Shown: positions 17,387-25,776 of the stretch, one piece after another
Position numbering within the stretch: the stretch's first letter is position 1
Layout of the letters: each line of letters begins with the position of its first letter
From: Mediterraneibacter glycyrrhizinilyticus
GTDB taxonomy: Bacteria > Bacillota > Clostridia > Lachnospirales > Lachnospiraceae
Assembly (NCBI RefSeq): GCF_015560805.1
Contig: NZ_JADMSO010000010.1
Coordinates: forward strand, 1 to 64,000
Length of the DNA stretch: 64,000 bases
Direction of reading: 5' to 3'
Translations under genes and position numbers: made by a program
Notes under the pieces: generated by a model
The model's input: the letters and a program-made list of their open reading frames with translations, nothing else
The model's database searches: none
Told to the model about the DNA's origin: nothing

Positions 17387-19634
17387 TGATCGTTCCTCCA
17401 AAATACTGATCCGCACAATCTAAAAATGCCTCTCTCACTGACAGGTCTATGATGAGCGGTGTGTCTGCGCCCTTTGCCAGATCCAAGATCGGTGCGATCT
17501 GATCTCTGCTCGGATAACCATACGAATGCATTTCCCCATCGCTGAATCCAATGGAGAACAAATCTTCCTGCCCGCCTTTTTCCGCAATGTCTGCCTGCTT
17601 ATCCAGACTTTCCGTACGAACCGGAAGCCCCTCCATGAATTCCTGCTGCTGGATCTCATCACTCAGCATCGTTTCTATGAACTCCTGCGCCAGTTCCTTT
17701 TCGTCGGAAGACGCATTGATACCCATGCGGTTCATTGGTATATAGAGACCATGTGGGTTTACCACAGACAATCCCTGTTGTTTCTCCAAAATATCACACA
17801 CAAGTGCGATCCTGGATAATCCATATATTTCATCCACGCCCGCAATATCCGTTTGCTCATATAATTCCAACATGCCGATCCCAGAAAATGCCGATATCGT
17901 ATTGCCGGATGTCATAAGACCTCTGAAGTTCTCTGACCATGTATGTTCCATATCTTCTGACGGATTATTATCGACAAGTTGTTTGGACAATTCCAAAAGT
18001 TCCTGTATCTTTTCCTCTGAAAAGCTTCCGTCTTCTGTCTTCAATGCTTCATAATTGGACGCAAATAAAAGATATGCCATCTGTCCGTAAGCCGCGGCTC
18101 CGATCACCTTTCCATCCGGCTGTGCTTCTAAAAACTGCCGGACAGATTCCAGACTGTCCAGTCTTGCCAGTGCTTCCTCCGTTCCATAGAATACAGGCAT
18201 CCGGAAAGAAGCCGGAATCTCATAATTCTTTCCCTCTTTTTTTACTCCGTTTATTACTCCCTCCAGCAATGTCTTGTCTTTTACTTTTTTCTCTGCAAGA
18301 TCAGTCATGTCTTCCAGTATTCCTTTTTCGATATAAGAATCGACCGGAAGATCATCTAGGAACAGAACATCCGCCCCCTCTTTATTTAACAGGCTTGTAT
18401 TCAGCGCATCAATATAGTCTGCCGGATTTCCGTCTGCCCCTTGCCCGAGCGCATACTGATAATCGACGTCTACTTCCGGATGTTCTTTCTCAAATGCCCG
18501 GACTGCCGCCTCTGCCATCCTACTCTCATAAAGTCCGTATACCGACAATGTTTTCTCTGTTTTTGTACTGAGTTCGGCGTCATAATAATAACGGCAGATA
18601 TGGAATGTATTGGTCTGGTAATTCTCATAAACTCCATAGAGATTCTGATCGCCGTCCGCCATAAAATTCCTCATGACAAGACTGTTCTCGATCTCCCCTA
18701 AACTTCCGCGGCTTCCGTCATAAATCTGCTCGCCGATGCTTCCGTTCTCCTGATAAACAGAAATTCCGTTTTTCGTCGCAATATAATAAGTTCCGTTCTC
18801 ATCTGTTGTCAGAAAACCGATTCCGTTCTCCAGCGCCTCCACTTGTGTTGCCCCGGACTGCTTTCCTGTCAGCGCATCGTAGTTCAACAGATTTTCTTGA
18901 TCCTGTCCCAGTGTCACGATCGTATTTTCCCGAACCGCGATCATACCGTCATTGTTCGTCAGGATCTGGTGGCTCGGCAACGTATATTTTTCTTTTCCTG
19001 TCGCCCCGTCATACAATACAATATTGGTCGTTGCCGCCCCGACAACCGCAACATCTCCGTTTTCCACAACGCCCAGATAATACGGAAGAAAGCCGCCGTT
19101 TTGCTTCTGATATTCCAGATCCATACATTCCAGCATGACCTCCTGTGTTTCCCCCTCCGGCGTATGCCGATACAGATACGTCGGCTGCGGCGGAAGTACA
19201 AACTCTCCGTCCGTCGAAGTAATCTGGTCGGATTCCCCGGTATCTACAATGTCCGTCGTCATCAGATACAGGTTATCATCGGCTCCCCGCAAAAGATAAT
19301 TCACATAAGTATCTACATCGATCCGCTCTTCGACCCAAACTTCTTCTGTTTTTTCCCAGTCATCTTCCGCCTGCTGTGTATATGAATATACCTGCGGCTC
19401 TTCTCCTCCGGTCTGGGTATATACTTCCAGCTTCTTTTCCTCGTTTAAAAAGCTGCCGAGATAAATTTCCTCTTCTCCCCACGGTCCTTCGATTTCTTTC
19501 TCCACATAACCACCTTTTGCTTCTTTTTTACTTCCGTCTTCCTCCTTTTTATCTTCACTCCCGGAACATCCGCCAAGTAATCCGACGGTAATCGCCCCGC
19601 AAAGTACAAGTGCAAGTATTTTCTTTAATTTCAT
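17328..19634 (-). CDS. Lipoprotein: N-terminal propeller-like domain fused to extracellular solute-binding domain
   Basis: A 768-residue lipoprotein: signal peptide with lipobox LLGGC (Cys23), a ~340-residue N-terminal region of propeller-like repeats (VNYLLRGADDNLYLMTTD, NGDVAVVGAATTNIVLYDG, ENTIVTLGQDQENLLNYDA, ENGIGFLTTDENGTYYIAT), then from ~375 a family-1-type solute-binding domain (AAVRAFEKEHPEVDVDYQYA, LNKEGADVLFLDDLP..YIEKGILEDMTDL). This is nearly twice the usual binding-protein length. Start 19634 has AGGAG 8 bases upstream; the track-longest start at 19679 has none. First gene of an operon with two permeases, an HlyD adaptor and a MacB-core protein, divergent from a two-component system. 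The ligand is unknown. Confidence 0.85.
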   Translation of the reverse strand: MKLKKILALVLCGAITVGLLGGCSGSEDKKEEDGSKKEAKGGYVEKEIEGPWGEEEIYLGSFLNEEKKLEVYTQTGGEEPQVYSYTQQAEDDWEKTEEVWVEERIDVDTYVNYLLRGADDNLYLMTTDIVDTGESDQITSTDGEFVLPPQPTYLYRHTPEGETQEVMLECMDLEYQKQNGGFLPYYLGVVENGDVAVVGAATTNIVLYDGATGKEKYTLPSHQILTNNDGMIAVRENTIVTLGQDQENLLNYDALTGKQSGATQVEALENGIGFLTTDENGTYYIATKNGISVYQENGSIGEQIYDGSRGSLGEIENSLVMRNFMADGDQNLYGVYENYQTNTFHICRYYYDAELSTKTEKTLSVYGLYESRMAEAAVRAFEKEHPEVDVDYQYALGQGADGNPADYIDALNTSLLNKEGADVLFLDDLPVDSYIEKGILEDMTDLAEKKVKDKTLLEGVINGVKKEGKNYEIPASFRMPVFYGTEEALARLDSLESVRQFLEAQPDGKVIGAAAYGQMAYLLFASNYEALKTEDGSFSEEKIQELLELSKQLVDNNPSEDMEHTWSENFRGLMTSGNTISAFSGIGMLELYEQTDIAGVDEIYGLSRIALVCDILEKQQGLSVVNPHGLYIPMNRMGINASSDEKELAQEFIETMLSDEIQQQEFMEGLPVRTESLDKQADIAEKGGQEDLFSIGFSDGEMHSYGYPSRDQIAPILDLAKGADTPLIIDLSVREAFLDCADQYFGGTISAEEAAKTLGEKMELYLSE

Positions 19635-19670
19635 ACGTCCATCTCCTCTCTGACCCGCCTGTTTGCTGCT

Positions 19671-19720
19671 TAACATCAATGTACAGGAAATATTCCCCCT
19701 TGTACACCGACGCTAACGTT
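19671..19720. repeat. Palindromic intergenic repeat, copy B
   Basis: Ends TAAC (19671) and GTTA (19720). The minus strand reads AGCGTCGGTGTACAAGGGGG within it; the other arm has the matching TGTACA and CC. The element lies in the leader of the binding-protein operon. Confidence 0.65.
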
Positions 19721-19739
19721 ATCATTTATCATAAACAAA

Positions 19740-19792
19740 GATTCTCTAAAAATCTTTAAAGAATCCGAAATGTTTTTGGAGAATTTTTAGAG
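19740..19792. promoter_or_regulatory. Inverted-repeat operator region between the divergent regulator and transporter genes
   Basis: CTCTAAAAAT (19744-19753) is repeated inverted as ATTTTTAGAG (19783-19792), and GATTCT/AGAATC (19740-19745, 19760-19765) is nested with TCTTTAAAGA. About 60 bases before the response-regulator start and 105 before the lipoprotein start, a natural place for autoregulation and transporter control by the response regulator (inference). Confidence 0.55.
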
Positions 19793-19854
19793 ATTTGTAT
19801 GATACAATAATCTGAAACAAGTTTTTCATAACATTTCAGGAAAGGATTTTTCTT

Positions 19855-20562
19855 ATGAGAATTTTATTGATCGAAGATGATATCTCACTCTGCAACGCAC
19901 TGATGATTCATCTGCGCAGCGAGGGATATGAAACGGACGTCTGTCACAATGGTACGGACGGTCTTTCCTATGCCTTGCAAAACACTTATGATGTGATCAT
20001 TTTAGACCGTATGCTTCCGGAACTGGACGGTCTGACCCTTTTGTCCGCTATCCGCCGGAAAAATATTTTTACGCCGGTGATCATTGCCACTGCAATGGAC
20101 TCGCTTCAGGAAAAGATCAACGGATTGGACTGCGGTGCGGATGATTATATCACCAAACCGTTCGATGCCCAGGAACTTCTCGCAAGGATCCGGGCTCTAT
20201 CCAGACGTCCCGCAGTTCTGAATGACAGTCCGCTGCTTTCCTATGGAGACTTGTCTTTCAATCCGGAAAAACAGGAACTCACCGTATCGAACAAGACACT
20301 GTCCCTGTCCAAAAAAGAAGCCGGTCTCATGGAATATCTGCTGAAAAATAAAGAACAGAATCTGCGCAGAAATCTGATGCTTTCTTATGTCTGGGGAGCG
20401 GATGCAGAAGTCGAAGAAGGCAACCTCGACAATTATATTTATTTTTTACGCCGCAGACTGCGCACTTTGAAAAGTAACGTCCAAATAAAAACGATCCATG
20501 GCGTCGGCTACCGCCTGGAAGAAAAATCCGCTGAAGCAAATGCCTGCGGGGAGGATTTGTGA
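19855..20562 (+). CDS. OmpR-family response regulator
   Basis: A 235-residue regulator: receiver domain (1-~118) with acidic pocket EDD, phosphoacceptor Asp in DVIILDRMLPELDG and Lys in DYITKPF; winged-helix C-terminal domain (~130-225) with LSLSKKEAGLMEYLL and NLDNYIYFLRRRL, GVGYRLE. AGGAAAGGATTTTTCTT precedes the ATG. Paired with the kinase that overlaps its stop, and divergent from the propeller/binding-protein operon it probably controls. Confidence 0.93.
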   Translation: MRILLIEDDISLCNALMIHLRSEGYETDVCHNGTDGLSYALQNTYDVIILDRMLPELDGLTLLSAIRRKNIFTPVIIATAMDSLQEKINGLDCGADDYITKPFDAQELLARIRALSRRPAVLNDSPLLSYGDLSFNPEKQELTVSNKTLSLSKKEAGLMEYLLKNKEQNLRRNLMLSYVWGADAEVEEGNLDNYIYFLRRRLRTLKSNVQIKTIHGVGYRLEEKSAEANACGEDL

Positions 20563-21860
20563 TGTTTAAAAAACTTCAAAAAAAGCTGACTTTTTTATAC
20601 ACGCTGACCACCGGTACGATTCTGACCGTGATTCTCATTATCTGCTTTTTCTATATGAAAACTGCCGTAGAAGCACGATACAAAGCCGAATTTTCCGATA
20701 TTTTTCTCACAATATCCAATCGGTTTCAAACAGAGTCTTTTTTTACCGATTCTTGGCTGGCGCAAATGGAATCAGACAACCATCTCCTGATCCATATCGA
20801 AGAAAACGGAAAACCTTTATTTTTTCAGGGCGCATTTTCCCCTGATACGAAACGGGACGTCCTGCTGGAAAATGCCCGCAAAAAAGCCGCGGATATGGGG
20901 ATCACTTTGCAGACAGCTACTTTTTCTTCTCCCCTGCAGACCTCCTCTTTCACCGTAAAAGGAAATGCCAACGATTCCTATTTGTGTATGTATCTCGTGG
21001 AAGCAGGCATTTCCGGCGGTAAATCCCTGCTTGTCATGCAGGATGTCAGTTCCTTTTCCAGACAACTGTTGTGGCAGGTATGCTTCTTTCTTTTCACCGG
21101 AATCGCAGGGATTATTTTACTTTATCTGGCGAGCTGGCATACAGTGGGAAAAACGCTGATTCCTCTAAAAGAAAATCAAAAAAAACAGGCAGAATTTATC
21201 GCCGCCGCATCCCATGAACTCCGCTCCCCTCTTGCGGTCATTCAGGCAAGCGCTTCCGCTGTGCGCGCTTCCCCGGAAAATGCAGACCAAATGCTTTCCA
21301 ATATCGAAAAAGAGTGTACGCGCATGGGCAATCTGATCAAAGATCTCCTCGTGCTGGCGGCATCCGATTCAAGAAAATGGCAGCTTACATTGGAAACTTA
21401 CGACAGCGACACCCTGCTTTTGGATGTATACGAGACATTTGAACCTGTCTGCCGTCATAAAAACATCCGGCTGAATCTGCTTCTTCCGGATACCGAACTT
21501 CCCCATGTCCGCTGTGATAAAAACCGCGTCATTCAGATCCTCACAATTCTTCTGGATAACGCCATTGCCTACACCGCCCCCGATGAAACGATCGATCTGC
21601 AAATTTCATCAAAAAAGAAAAAAATCTGTTATCTGGTCGCCGATCACGGGAAAGGGATTCCCGACGAGGAAAAAGACAGGATTTTTGACCGCTTCTATCA
21701 AAGCGATAAATCCAGAAAAGAAAAAGAACATTTCGGGCTTGGACTTTCCATTGCCAGAGAACTTGCCGAACTGCAAAAAGGTTCTCTGACCTTAACAGAT
21801 ACCCCGGGCGGCGGATGCACATTTTTACTTCTTCTGCCGATTGCCGAAGATCATCTGTGA
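20562..21860 (+). CDS. Membrane sensor histidine kinase
   Basis: A 432-residue kinase: membrane segments ~8-29 and ~170-192 flanking a ~140-residue extracytoplasmic sensor; no clear HAMP; H-box ASHELRSPLAVI, N-box DNAIAYTAP, G-boxes DHGKGIPDEEKDRIFDRFY and FGLGLSIAREL. ATG 20562 overlaps the regulator stop (TGATG) with GGGGAGGAT upstream. The sensor domain has no recognised fold; being medium-sized it probably detects an external ligand or envelope stress rather than intramembrane cues. Confidence 0.92.
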   Translation: MFKKLQKKLTFLYTLTTGTILTVILIICFFYMKTAVEARYKAEFSDIFLTISNRFQTESFFTDSWLAQMESDNHLLIHIEENGKPLFFQGAFSPDTKRDVLLENARKKAADMGITLQTATFSSPLQTSSFTVKGNANDSYLCMYLVEAGISGGKSLLVMQDVSSFSRQLLWQVCFFLFTGIAGIILLYLASWHTVGKTLIPLKENQKKQAEFIAAASHELRSPLAVIQASASAVRASPENADQMLSNIEKECTRMGNLIKDLLVLAASDSRKWQLTLETYDSDTLLLDVYETFEPVCRHKNIRLNLLLPDTELPHVRCDKNRVIQILTILLDNAIAYTAPDETIDLQISSKKKKICYLVADHGKGIPDEEKDRIFDRFYQSDKSRKEKEHFGLGLSIARELAELQKGSLTLTDTPGGGCTFLLLLPIAEDHL

Positions 21861-21942
21861 AAAATACCGTGAAAAATCAATCTCTGAGAAATCCCCGAAA
21901 ATCACGTTCCTGAAAATCCGGAAATTTCTTCAAAAAGCGACA

Positions 21943-21971
21943 TTTACAGAAAATAAGAACTTTGTTATAAT
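21943..21971 (+). promoter_or_regulatory. Promoter of the TSCPD-domain gene
   Basis: TTTACA (21943-21948), 17-base spacer, perfect TATAAT (21966-21971). Confidence 0.7.
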
Positions 21972-21979
21972 CAACTCAT

Positions 21980-22011
21980 GTTCACACAATGTCCACACTG
22001 CAGTTGTGAAC
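21980..22011. other. Inverted repeat at the start of the TSCPD-gene leader
   Basis: GTTCACA (21980-21986) / TGTGAAC (22005-22011), starting 9 bases after the -10; a possible operator or leader hairpin. Confidence 0.45.
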
Positions 22012-22056
22012 AATTACATTTAATACAAACTTTTTTCAAAAAGGAGGAGTTTTCTC

Positions 22057-22299
22057 ATGCAGTATAGACCAAAGGGAGTCTGTTCCCAATCCATCGATTT
22101 TGATATCGAAGATAACAAAGTGAAAAACGTCTCATTTGTCGGCGGATGCAGCGGAAATCTTCAGGGAATTTCCCGTTTGATCGAGGGAATGGATGTCAAC
22201 GAAGCGATTTCCAGAATCGAGGGAATCCGTTGCGGTTTTAAAAGCACATCCTGCCCGGATCAGCTCGCAAAAGCATTAAAAGAAGCAACCGGCAAATAA
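22057..22299 (+). CDS. TSCPD domain-containing small protein (TIGR03905 type)
   Basis: An 80-residue protein with the TSCPD signature near its end (KSTSCPDQLAKAL) and an early CSQSIDFDI; NVSFVGGCSGNLQGISRLIEGM is typical of this family of stand-alone domains, also found at the C-terminus of some vitamin B12-dependent ribonucleotide reductases. The conserved cysteines suggest metal binding. AAGGAGGAG ribosome site and own promoter; monocistronic. Function of the isolated domain is unknown. Confidence 0.88.
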   Translation: MQYRPKGVCSQSIDFDIEDNKVKNVSFVGGCSGNLQGISRLIEGMDVNEAISRIEGIRCGFKSTSCPDQLAKALKEATGK

Positions 22300-22320
22300 T
22301 CACGGTTGCTTCTTTCTTAT
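22284..22320 (+). terminator. Terminator of the TSCPD gene overlapping its stop codon
   Basis: AGCAACCG (22284-22291) / CGGTTGCT (22303-22310) followed by TCTTTCTTATTTTT; the stop codon lies in the loop. Confidence 0.8.
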
Positions 22321-22370
22321 TTTTATGGAGTTGTCTGCCTTTTTATTTGCGCTGTCTTCCCACGCGTTCC

Positions 22371-22508
22371 TTTAAGCAATGAGAGCAGTCACTGTTATGT
22401 AGCACGGAATTGTGGCGTTCCCGGTACAAGCTGCTATACTCTTTTTCATCTTATTTTTATAGTTGCTTCATGTGCTTACGAATACAGTGACTGCTCTCAT
22501 TGCTTAAA
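22371..22508. repeat. 138-bp element with perfect 25-bp terminal inverted repeats
   Basis: The first 20 bases of the left arm are TTTAAGCAATGAGAGCAGTC (arm 22371-22395); its exact 25-bp complement occupies 22484-22508. Beyond the arms TTCCCAC is again present in inverted form on both sides. The 88-base interior has no ORF but holds a smaller TAGCA/TGCTA dyad. It lies between two convergent genes. MITE-like or a very long bidirectional hairpin. Confidence 0.75.
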
Positions 22509-22529
22509 CTTGTGGGAAATCAAGCTTGT

Positions 22530-23030
22530 CTAGTCTACTTTGATACCATCGGTGAAAGAATACGCTTCATCGTATGGAAGATCATCTACATTTCCGGCAT
22601 AGTGATAGCAATGCACTCGATAATAATATCCTCGTGGCACTTGTAATGTTTTTCCGGTTGACACATAATATGTATTTTCCGCATCTTTTGCCCAAGAATA
22701 AATCTGTTCCCAATCACCTGTCTCTTCGTTATACTGATCCACATAAACAAGTACAGCCAATTTATCCACATCATGGTTCGCCGTCGTTGCCCCATACGCA
22801 TAAATCCTTCCTCTTCCGGATTTTGAAATTGCGCTTTCTCCGTCCATCAGATGCTTTCCTCTTAAAAGCGCATCTTCCGAAACCGTTCCTCGCGATTCTT
22901 CGGCATCCGTCAGATAAGAGCCATCCACTATCTTTTCCTTATCCTGTGCGGATACTCCCAGTACGTTTCCTGCAATCAACAAGCACAACATAGTCATTGT
23001 TCCAAGCATCGATATAAGTCTCTTTTTCAT
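22530..23030 (-). CDS. Small secreted protein, possibly DUF6147 type
   Basis: A 166-residue protein with a signal peptide (MKKRLISMLG..AGNVLGVSAQ, cleavage near residue 29). The mature part has an aromatic-rich beta domain, GRGRIYAYGATTANHDVDKL..VLVYVDQYNEETGDW, and VPRGYYYRVHCYHY, which resembles the DUF6147 family of exported Firmicute proteins (recognition moderate). No catalytic motif, sortase signal or membrane anchor is seen. Convergent with the TSCPD gene. Confidence 0.7.
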   Translation of the reverse strand: MKKRLISMLGTMTMLCLLIAGNVLGVSAQDKEKIVDGSYLTDAEESRGTVSEDALLRGKHLMDGESAISKSGRGRIYAYGATTANHDVDKLAVLVYVDQYNEETGDWEQIYSWAKDAENTYYVSTGKTLQVPRGYYYRVHCYHYAGNVDDLPYDEAYSFTDGIKVD

Positions 23031-23111
23031 GCTACTTTTCCCCTACTTCTCATATATATTCAATTCGTTACATTAATATGACAACTGAAAAGCAAAAAAC
23101 TTACGCATTTT

Positions 23112-23909
23112 TTATAAAAAATATAAATTTTTTAAAATTTTATCAAATTCCTGCCTTTCCATCGTCCCCTTTAGCTCATAATGTATCCCCTGATATTCAA
23201 ATGATCCCACATATCTACTTTCATTTTCTGGAAGCTTATATACATCTACTTCTATTTTCGTCTTATCTGAATCAACAACGTAATGCTCAACTAATTCATC
23301 CTCTTCTTTCGCTCCTTTAGATGAATCCTCATTATTCGCATAAATAGTATATCGTATAGATTCATCCTTATACTTATAAAACAACTTAGCTTGCCCGATT
23401 TCTTCTTCAATAGAATAATCCACAAGTTTCATTCTCTGCGGTTTATTTAGAAGTTGAACTACTGTAATCCCCAACTGTTCATTAATTTCACTATACGCTT
23501 TTGCTTCATCAACATCTCCTGTGCTTTGTTTATCCATGTCCTCCACATTGATCACTTTTACAGATTCATCACCCACGATCACATCCAGCAATTCTTTCCA
23601 ATAAGACTTGCTGCCAACACTGACACTTCCAAAAGCAAACACCAGCACAAGTACTGCCGCCAGAACAAGATACCAGTGTTTTGTCCTTTTTCTCCGGTAT
23701 CTCTTTTCAGGCTCACTTACTCTATTTTCTTGTTCTTCTTTTCGATACTCCTTTTCTTCCAATTCACGGATTTTTGCAAAAAGGGCATCGTCCATTTCTT
23801 TTGTCACCTGAATGTTATCTAACTCAGGATGATCGTCCAGTTCTTTTTCAATCTGCCGAACTTCTTGTTCTGATTCGTCTTTTATCGATAATTTTCTTGT
23901 TTTTTCCAT
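23112..23909 (-). CDS. Single-pass membrane protein with DUF4367-like domain, putative anti-sigma factor
   Basis: A 265-residue protein: ~79 very charged cytoplasmic residues (ELDDHPELDNIQVTKEMDDALFAKIRELEEKEY), one membrane segment (~81-100), then an extracytoplasmic domain of the DUF4367 kind (QAKLFYKYKDESIRYTIYANNE..VYKLPENESRYVGSFEYQGIHYELKGTMERQEFDKILKNLYF). Proteins of this build usually follow an ECF sigma gene as its anti-sigma partner. Here the nearest ECF gene (25212-25757, same strand) is separated by murG on the other strand. AAGGGGCAGCAGA precedes the ATG. Confidence 0.72.
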   Translation of the reverse strand: MEKTRKLSIKDESEQEVRQIEKELDDHPELDNIQVTKEMDDALFAKIRELEEKEYRKEEQENRVSEPEKRYRRKRTKHWYLVLAAVLVLVFAFGSVSVGSKSYWKELLDVIVGDESVKVINVEDMDKQSTGDVDEAKAYSEINEQLGITVVQLLNKPQRMKLVDYSIEEEIGQAKLFYKYKDESIRYTIYANNEDSSKGAKEEDELVEHYVVDSDKTKIEVDVYKLPENESRYVGSFEYQGIHYELKGTMERQEFDKILKNLYFL

Positions 23910-24072
23910 TCTGCTGCCCCTTAATTCTATCGTTACTTTCTTCTTGACTTTTCTTTAAATAAGGTTAATATGAATCTAGGACTTTTCGTTTTTTCACTTC
24001 TGCCGAGCACATACAGCAAAATGAATACGATCTATTTGTCCTAAAGAATATATTCTATCTGGAGGATTTTAT

Positions 24073-25137
24073 ATGAAACGGATCATACTCACCGGCGGTG
24101 GAACTGCCGGTCATGTCACTCCGAATATTGCACTGATTCCTAAACTTCGCGAACTAGGTTACGATATTCAATACATCGGTTCCTATAACGGGATTGAAAA
24201 AGAACTCATTGAACCTTTCGGTATTCCATATCACGGAATCTCATCCGGTAAATTACGCCGCTATTTCAGTCTGCAAAATTTCACGGATCCATTCCGTGTA
24301 TTAAAAGGATTGAGCGAAGCTAAAAAACTGATACGCGAACTCAAGCCTGATATCATTTTCTCAAAAGGCGGCTTTGTATCCGTTCCGGTTGTTCTTGCCG
24401 GAAAGAAAAATAAAGTTCCGGTCATTATCCATGAATCGGATATGACACCCGGTCTGGCTAATAAACTTGCCATTCCCTCCGCAACAAAGGTATGCTGCAA
24501 CTTTCCTGAGACTATGAACTATCTTCCTGCCGAAAAAGCTGTGCTTACCGGTTCTCCGATCCGTCAGGAACTTTTAACAGGAAATCGCATCACTGCACTG
24601 GACTTATGTGGATTTACCGCGGACAAACCGGTTATCCTCGTAATCGGCGGAAGCCTTGGTTCTGTCGCAGTCAATACCGCAGTCCGTGCTGCGCTTCCTG
24701 AACTGCTTAAAACATTCCAGATCATCCATCTCTGCGGAAAAGGAAAACTGGATGAATCACTGACCGACCAAAAAGGATATAAACAATTTGAGTACATCAG
24801 TGAAGAACTTCGTGATATTTTTGCTTTGGCAGATATTGTGATTTCCCGTGCCGGTGCAAATGCGATCTGCGAGTTATTAGCACTGCGCAAACCGAATCTC
24901 CTGATTCCGCTTTCCGCAAATGCAAGCCGCGGAGATCAGATTCTCAATGCCCGTTCTTTTGAACGTCAGGGATTCAGCATGGTTCTGGAAGAAGAAGCTG
25001 TCAATAAAGAAACGCTTCTTTCTGCTGTACAACAGTTGTATCAAAACCGTGAGGTCTTCACCGATGCGATGAAAAACTCCGGTCAGCAAAACTCCATTGA
25101 TACCATTATCAAGCTGATCCAGGATCATTCCAAATAA
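24073..25137 (+). CDS. murG: UDP-GlcNAc: undecaprenyl-PP-MurNAc-pentapeptide GlcNAc transferase
   Basis: A 354-residue GT28 glycosyltransferase making lipid II from lipid I at the inner face of the membrane. Motifs: N-terminal GGGTAGHVTPNIAL, FSKGGFVSVPVVLA, HESDMTPGLANK, the UDP-GlcNAc site VIGGSLGSVAVNTAV, and SRAGANAICELLALRKPNLLIPL. It stands outside any dcw cluster, as often in Lachnospiraceae, and on the opposite strand to its neighbours, between a putative sigma/anti-sigma pair. GGAGGATTTTAT precedes the ATG; own terminator. Confidence 0.94.
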   Translation: MKRIILTGGGTAGHVTPNIALIPKLRELGYDIQYIGSYNGIEKELIEPFGIPYHGISSGKLRRYFSLQNFTDPFRVLKGLSEAKKLIRELKPDIIFSKGGFVSVPVVLAGKKNKVPVIIHESDMTPGLANKLAIPSATKVCCNFPETMNYLPAEKAVLTGSPIRQELLTGNRITALDLCGFTADKPVILVIGGSLGSVAVNTAVRAALPELLKTFQIIHLCGKGKLDESLTDQKGYKQFEYISEELRDIFALADIVISRAGANAICELLALRKPNLLIPLSANASRGDQILNARSFERQGFSMVLEEEAVNKETLLSAVQQLYQNREVFTDAMKNSGQQNSIDTIIKLIQDHSK

Positions 25138-25180
25138 ACCAGTATTGCATTGTCGTATCTTAGACCATTTCAATCTGAAA

Positions 25181-25211
25181 GAAAACAGGTGCTTTCCCCG
25201 CACCTGTTTTC
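25181..25211 (+). terminator. Terminator of murG
   Basis: GAAAACAGGTGC (25181-25192) / GCACCTGTTTTC (25200-25211), 12-bp perfect stem with T-run in the stem, usable in both directions; the converging sigma gene ends at 25212. Confidence 0.85.
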
Positions 25212-25757
25212 TTATAAGTGCTTCAACTCTTCGTATTCCACACTAAATGTCTTTTTGATCCACTTTCTTGCCCTGTACAGTAAAACATAAAAGGCGTCTT
25301 TCTTCATCCCCATTTTCCTTGCCGCCTCTTCCTGCGGATATTCCATAAGACATACCAGCATAACTGCCTCGTACCACTTCGGATTCTTTTCCAGCAATGC
25401 TGTCATAATCGTTTCATGAAGCTTTGCTCTTTGCTTTTCCGTATACTCACCCATATATTCTTCCTCTGAGCTTTCCCTCATCGATTCTGTAAATGATATC
25501 TTTTCTTCCGAAGTGCTCTCCGCAAACTCACGGGAAAACCGTTTTTTATAATTGAGTGCGCGATGCTTTGCTTTCAGGCAGAGCCATGCTTTTATATTCC
25601 GATATTCCGTTCCCTGTTCTTTGTATAAAGTCAAAAATATATCCTGCATAATATCTTCTGCAGCCTGCAGATCACCGCTAACCTGATATGCCACTTTCAG
25701 AACAAGATTCTTATATTTCTCATAAATCTCGTTAAACTCGTGATTCTCTATCAACAT
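25212..25757 (-). CDS. ECF-type RNA polymerase sigma factor
   Basis: A 181-residue sigma-70 family protein with region 2 (FNEIYEKYKNLVLKVAYQVSG..AAEDIMQDIFLTLYKE) and region 4 (LEKNPKWYEAVMLVCLMEYPQEEAARKMGMKKDAFYVLLYRARKWIKKTF). CGGAGATAGA precedes the ATG. It starts 19 bases after the HIT gene stop. A plausible partner is the DUF4367-type membrane protein at 23112-23909, displaced by murG. Confidence 0.88.
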   Translation of the reverse strand: MLIENHEFNEIYEKYKNLVLKVAYQVSGDLQAAEDIMQDIFLTLYKEQGTEYRNIKAWLCLKAKHRALNYKKRFSREFAESTSEEKISFTESMRESSEEEYMGEYTEKQRAKLHETIMTALLEKNPKWYEAVMLVCLMEYPQEEAARKMGMKKDAFYVLLYRARKWIKKTFSVEYEELKHL

Positions 25758-25776
25758 TCTATCTCCGGTAGTTCTG

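Noticed and set aside
22306-22529. Small plus-strand ORF after the TSCPD gene
   Set aside because: It is made of the terminator and the 138-bp inverted repeat, with no ribosome site or coding pattern.
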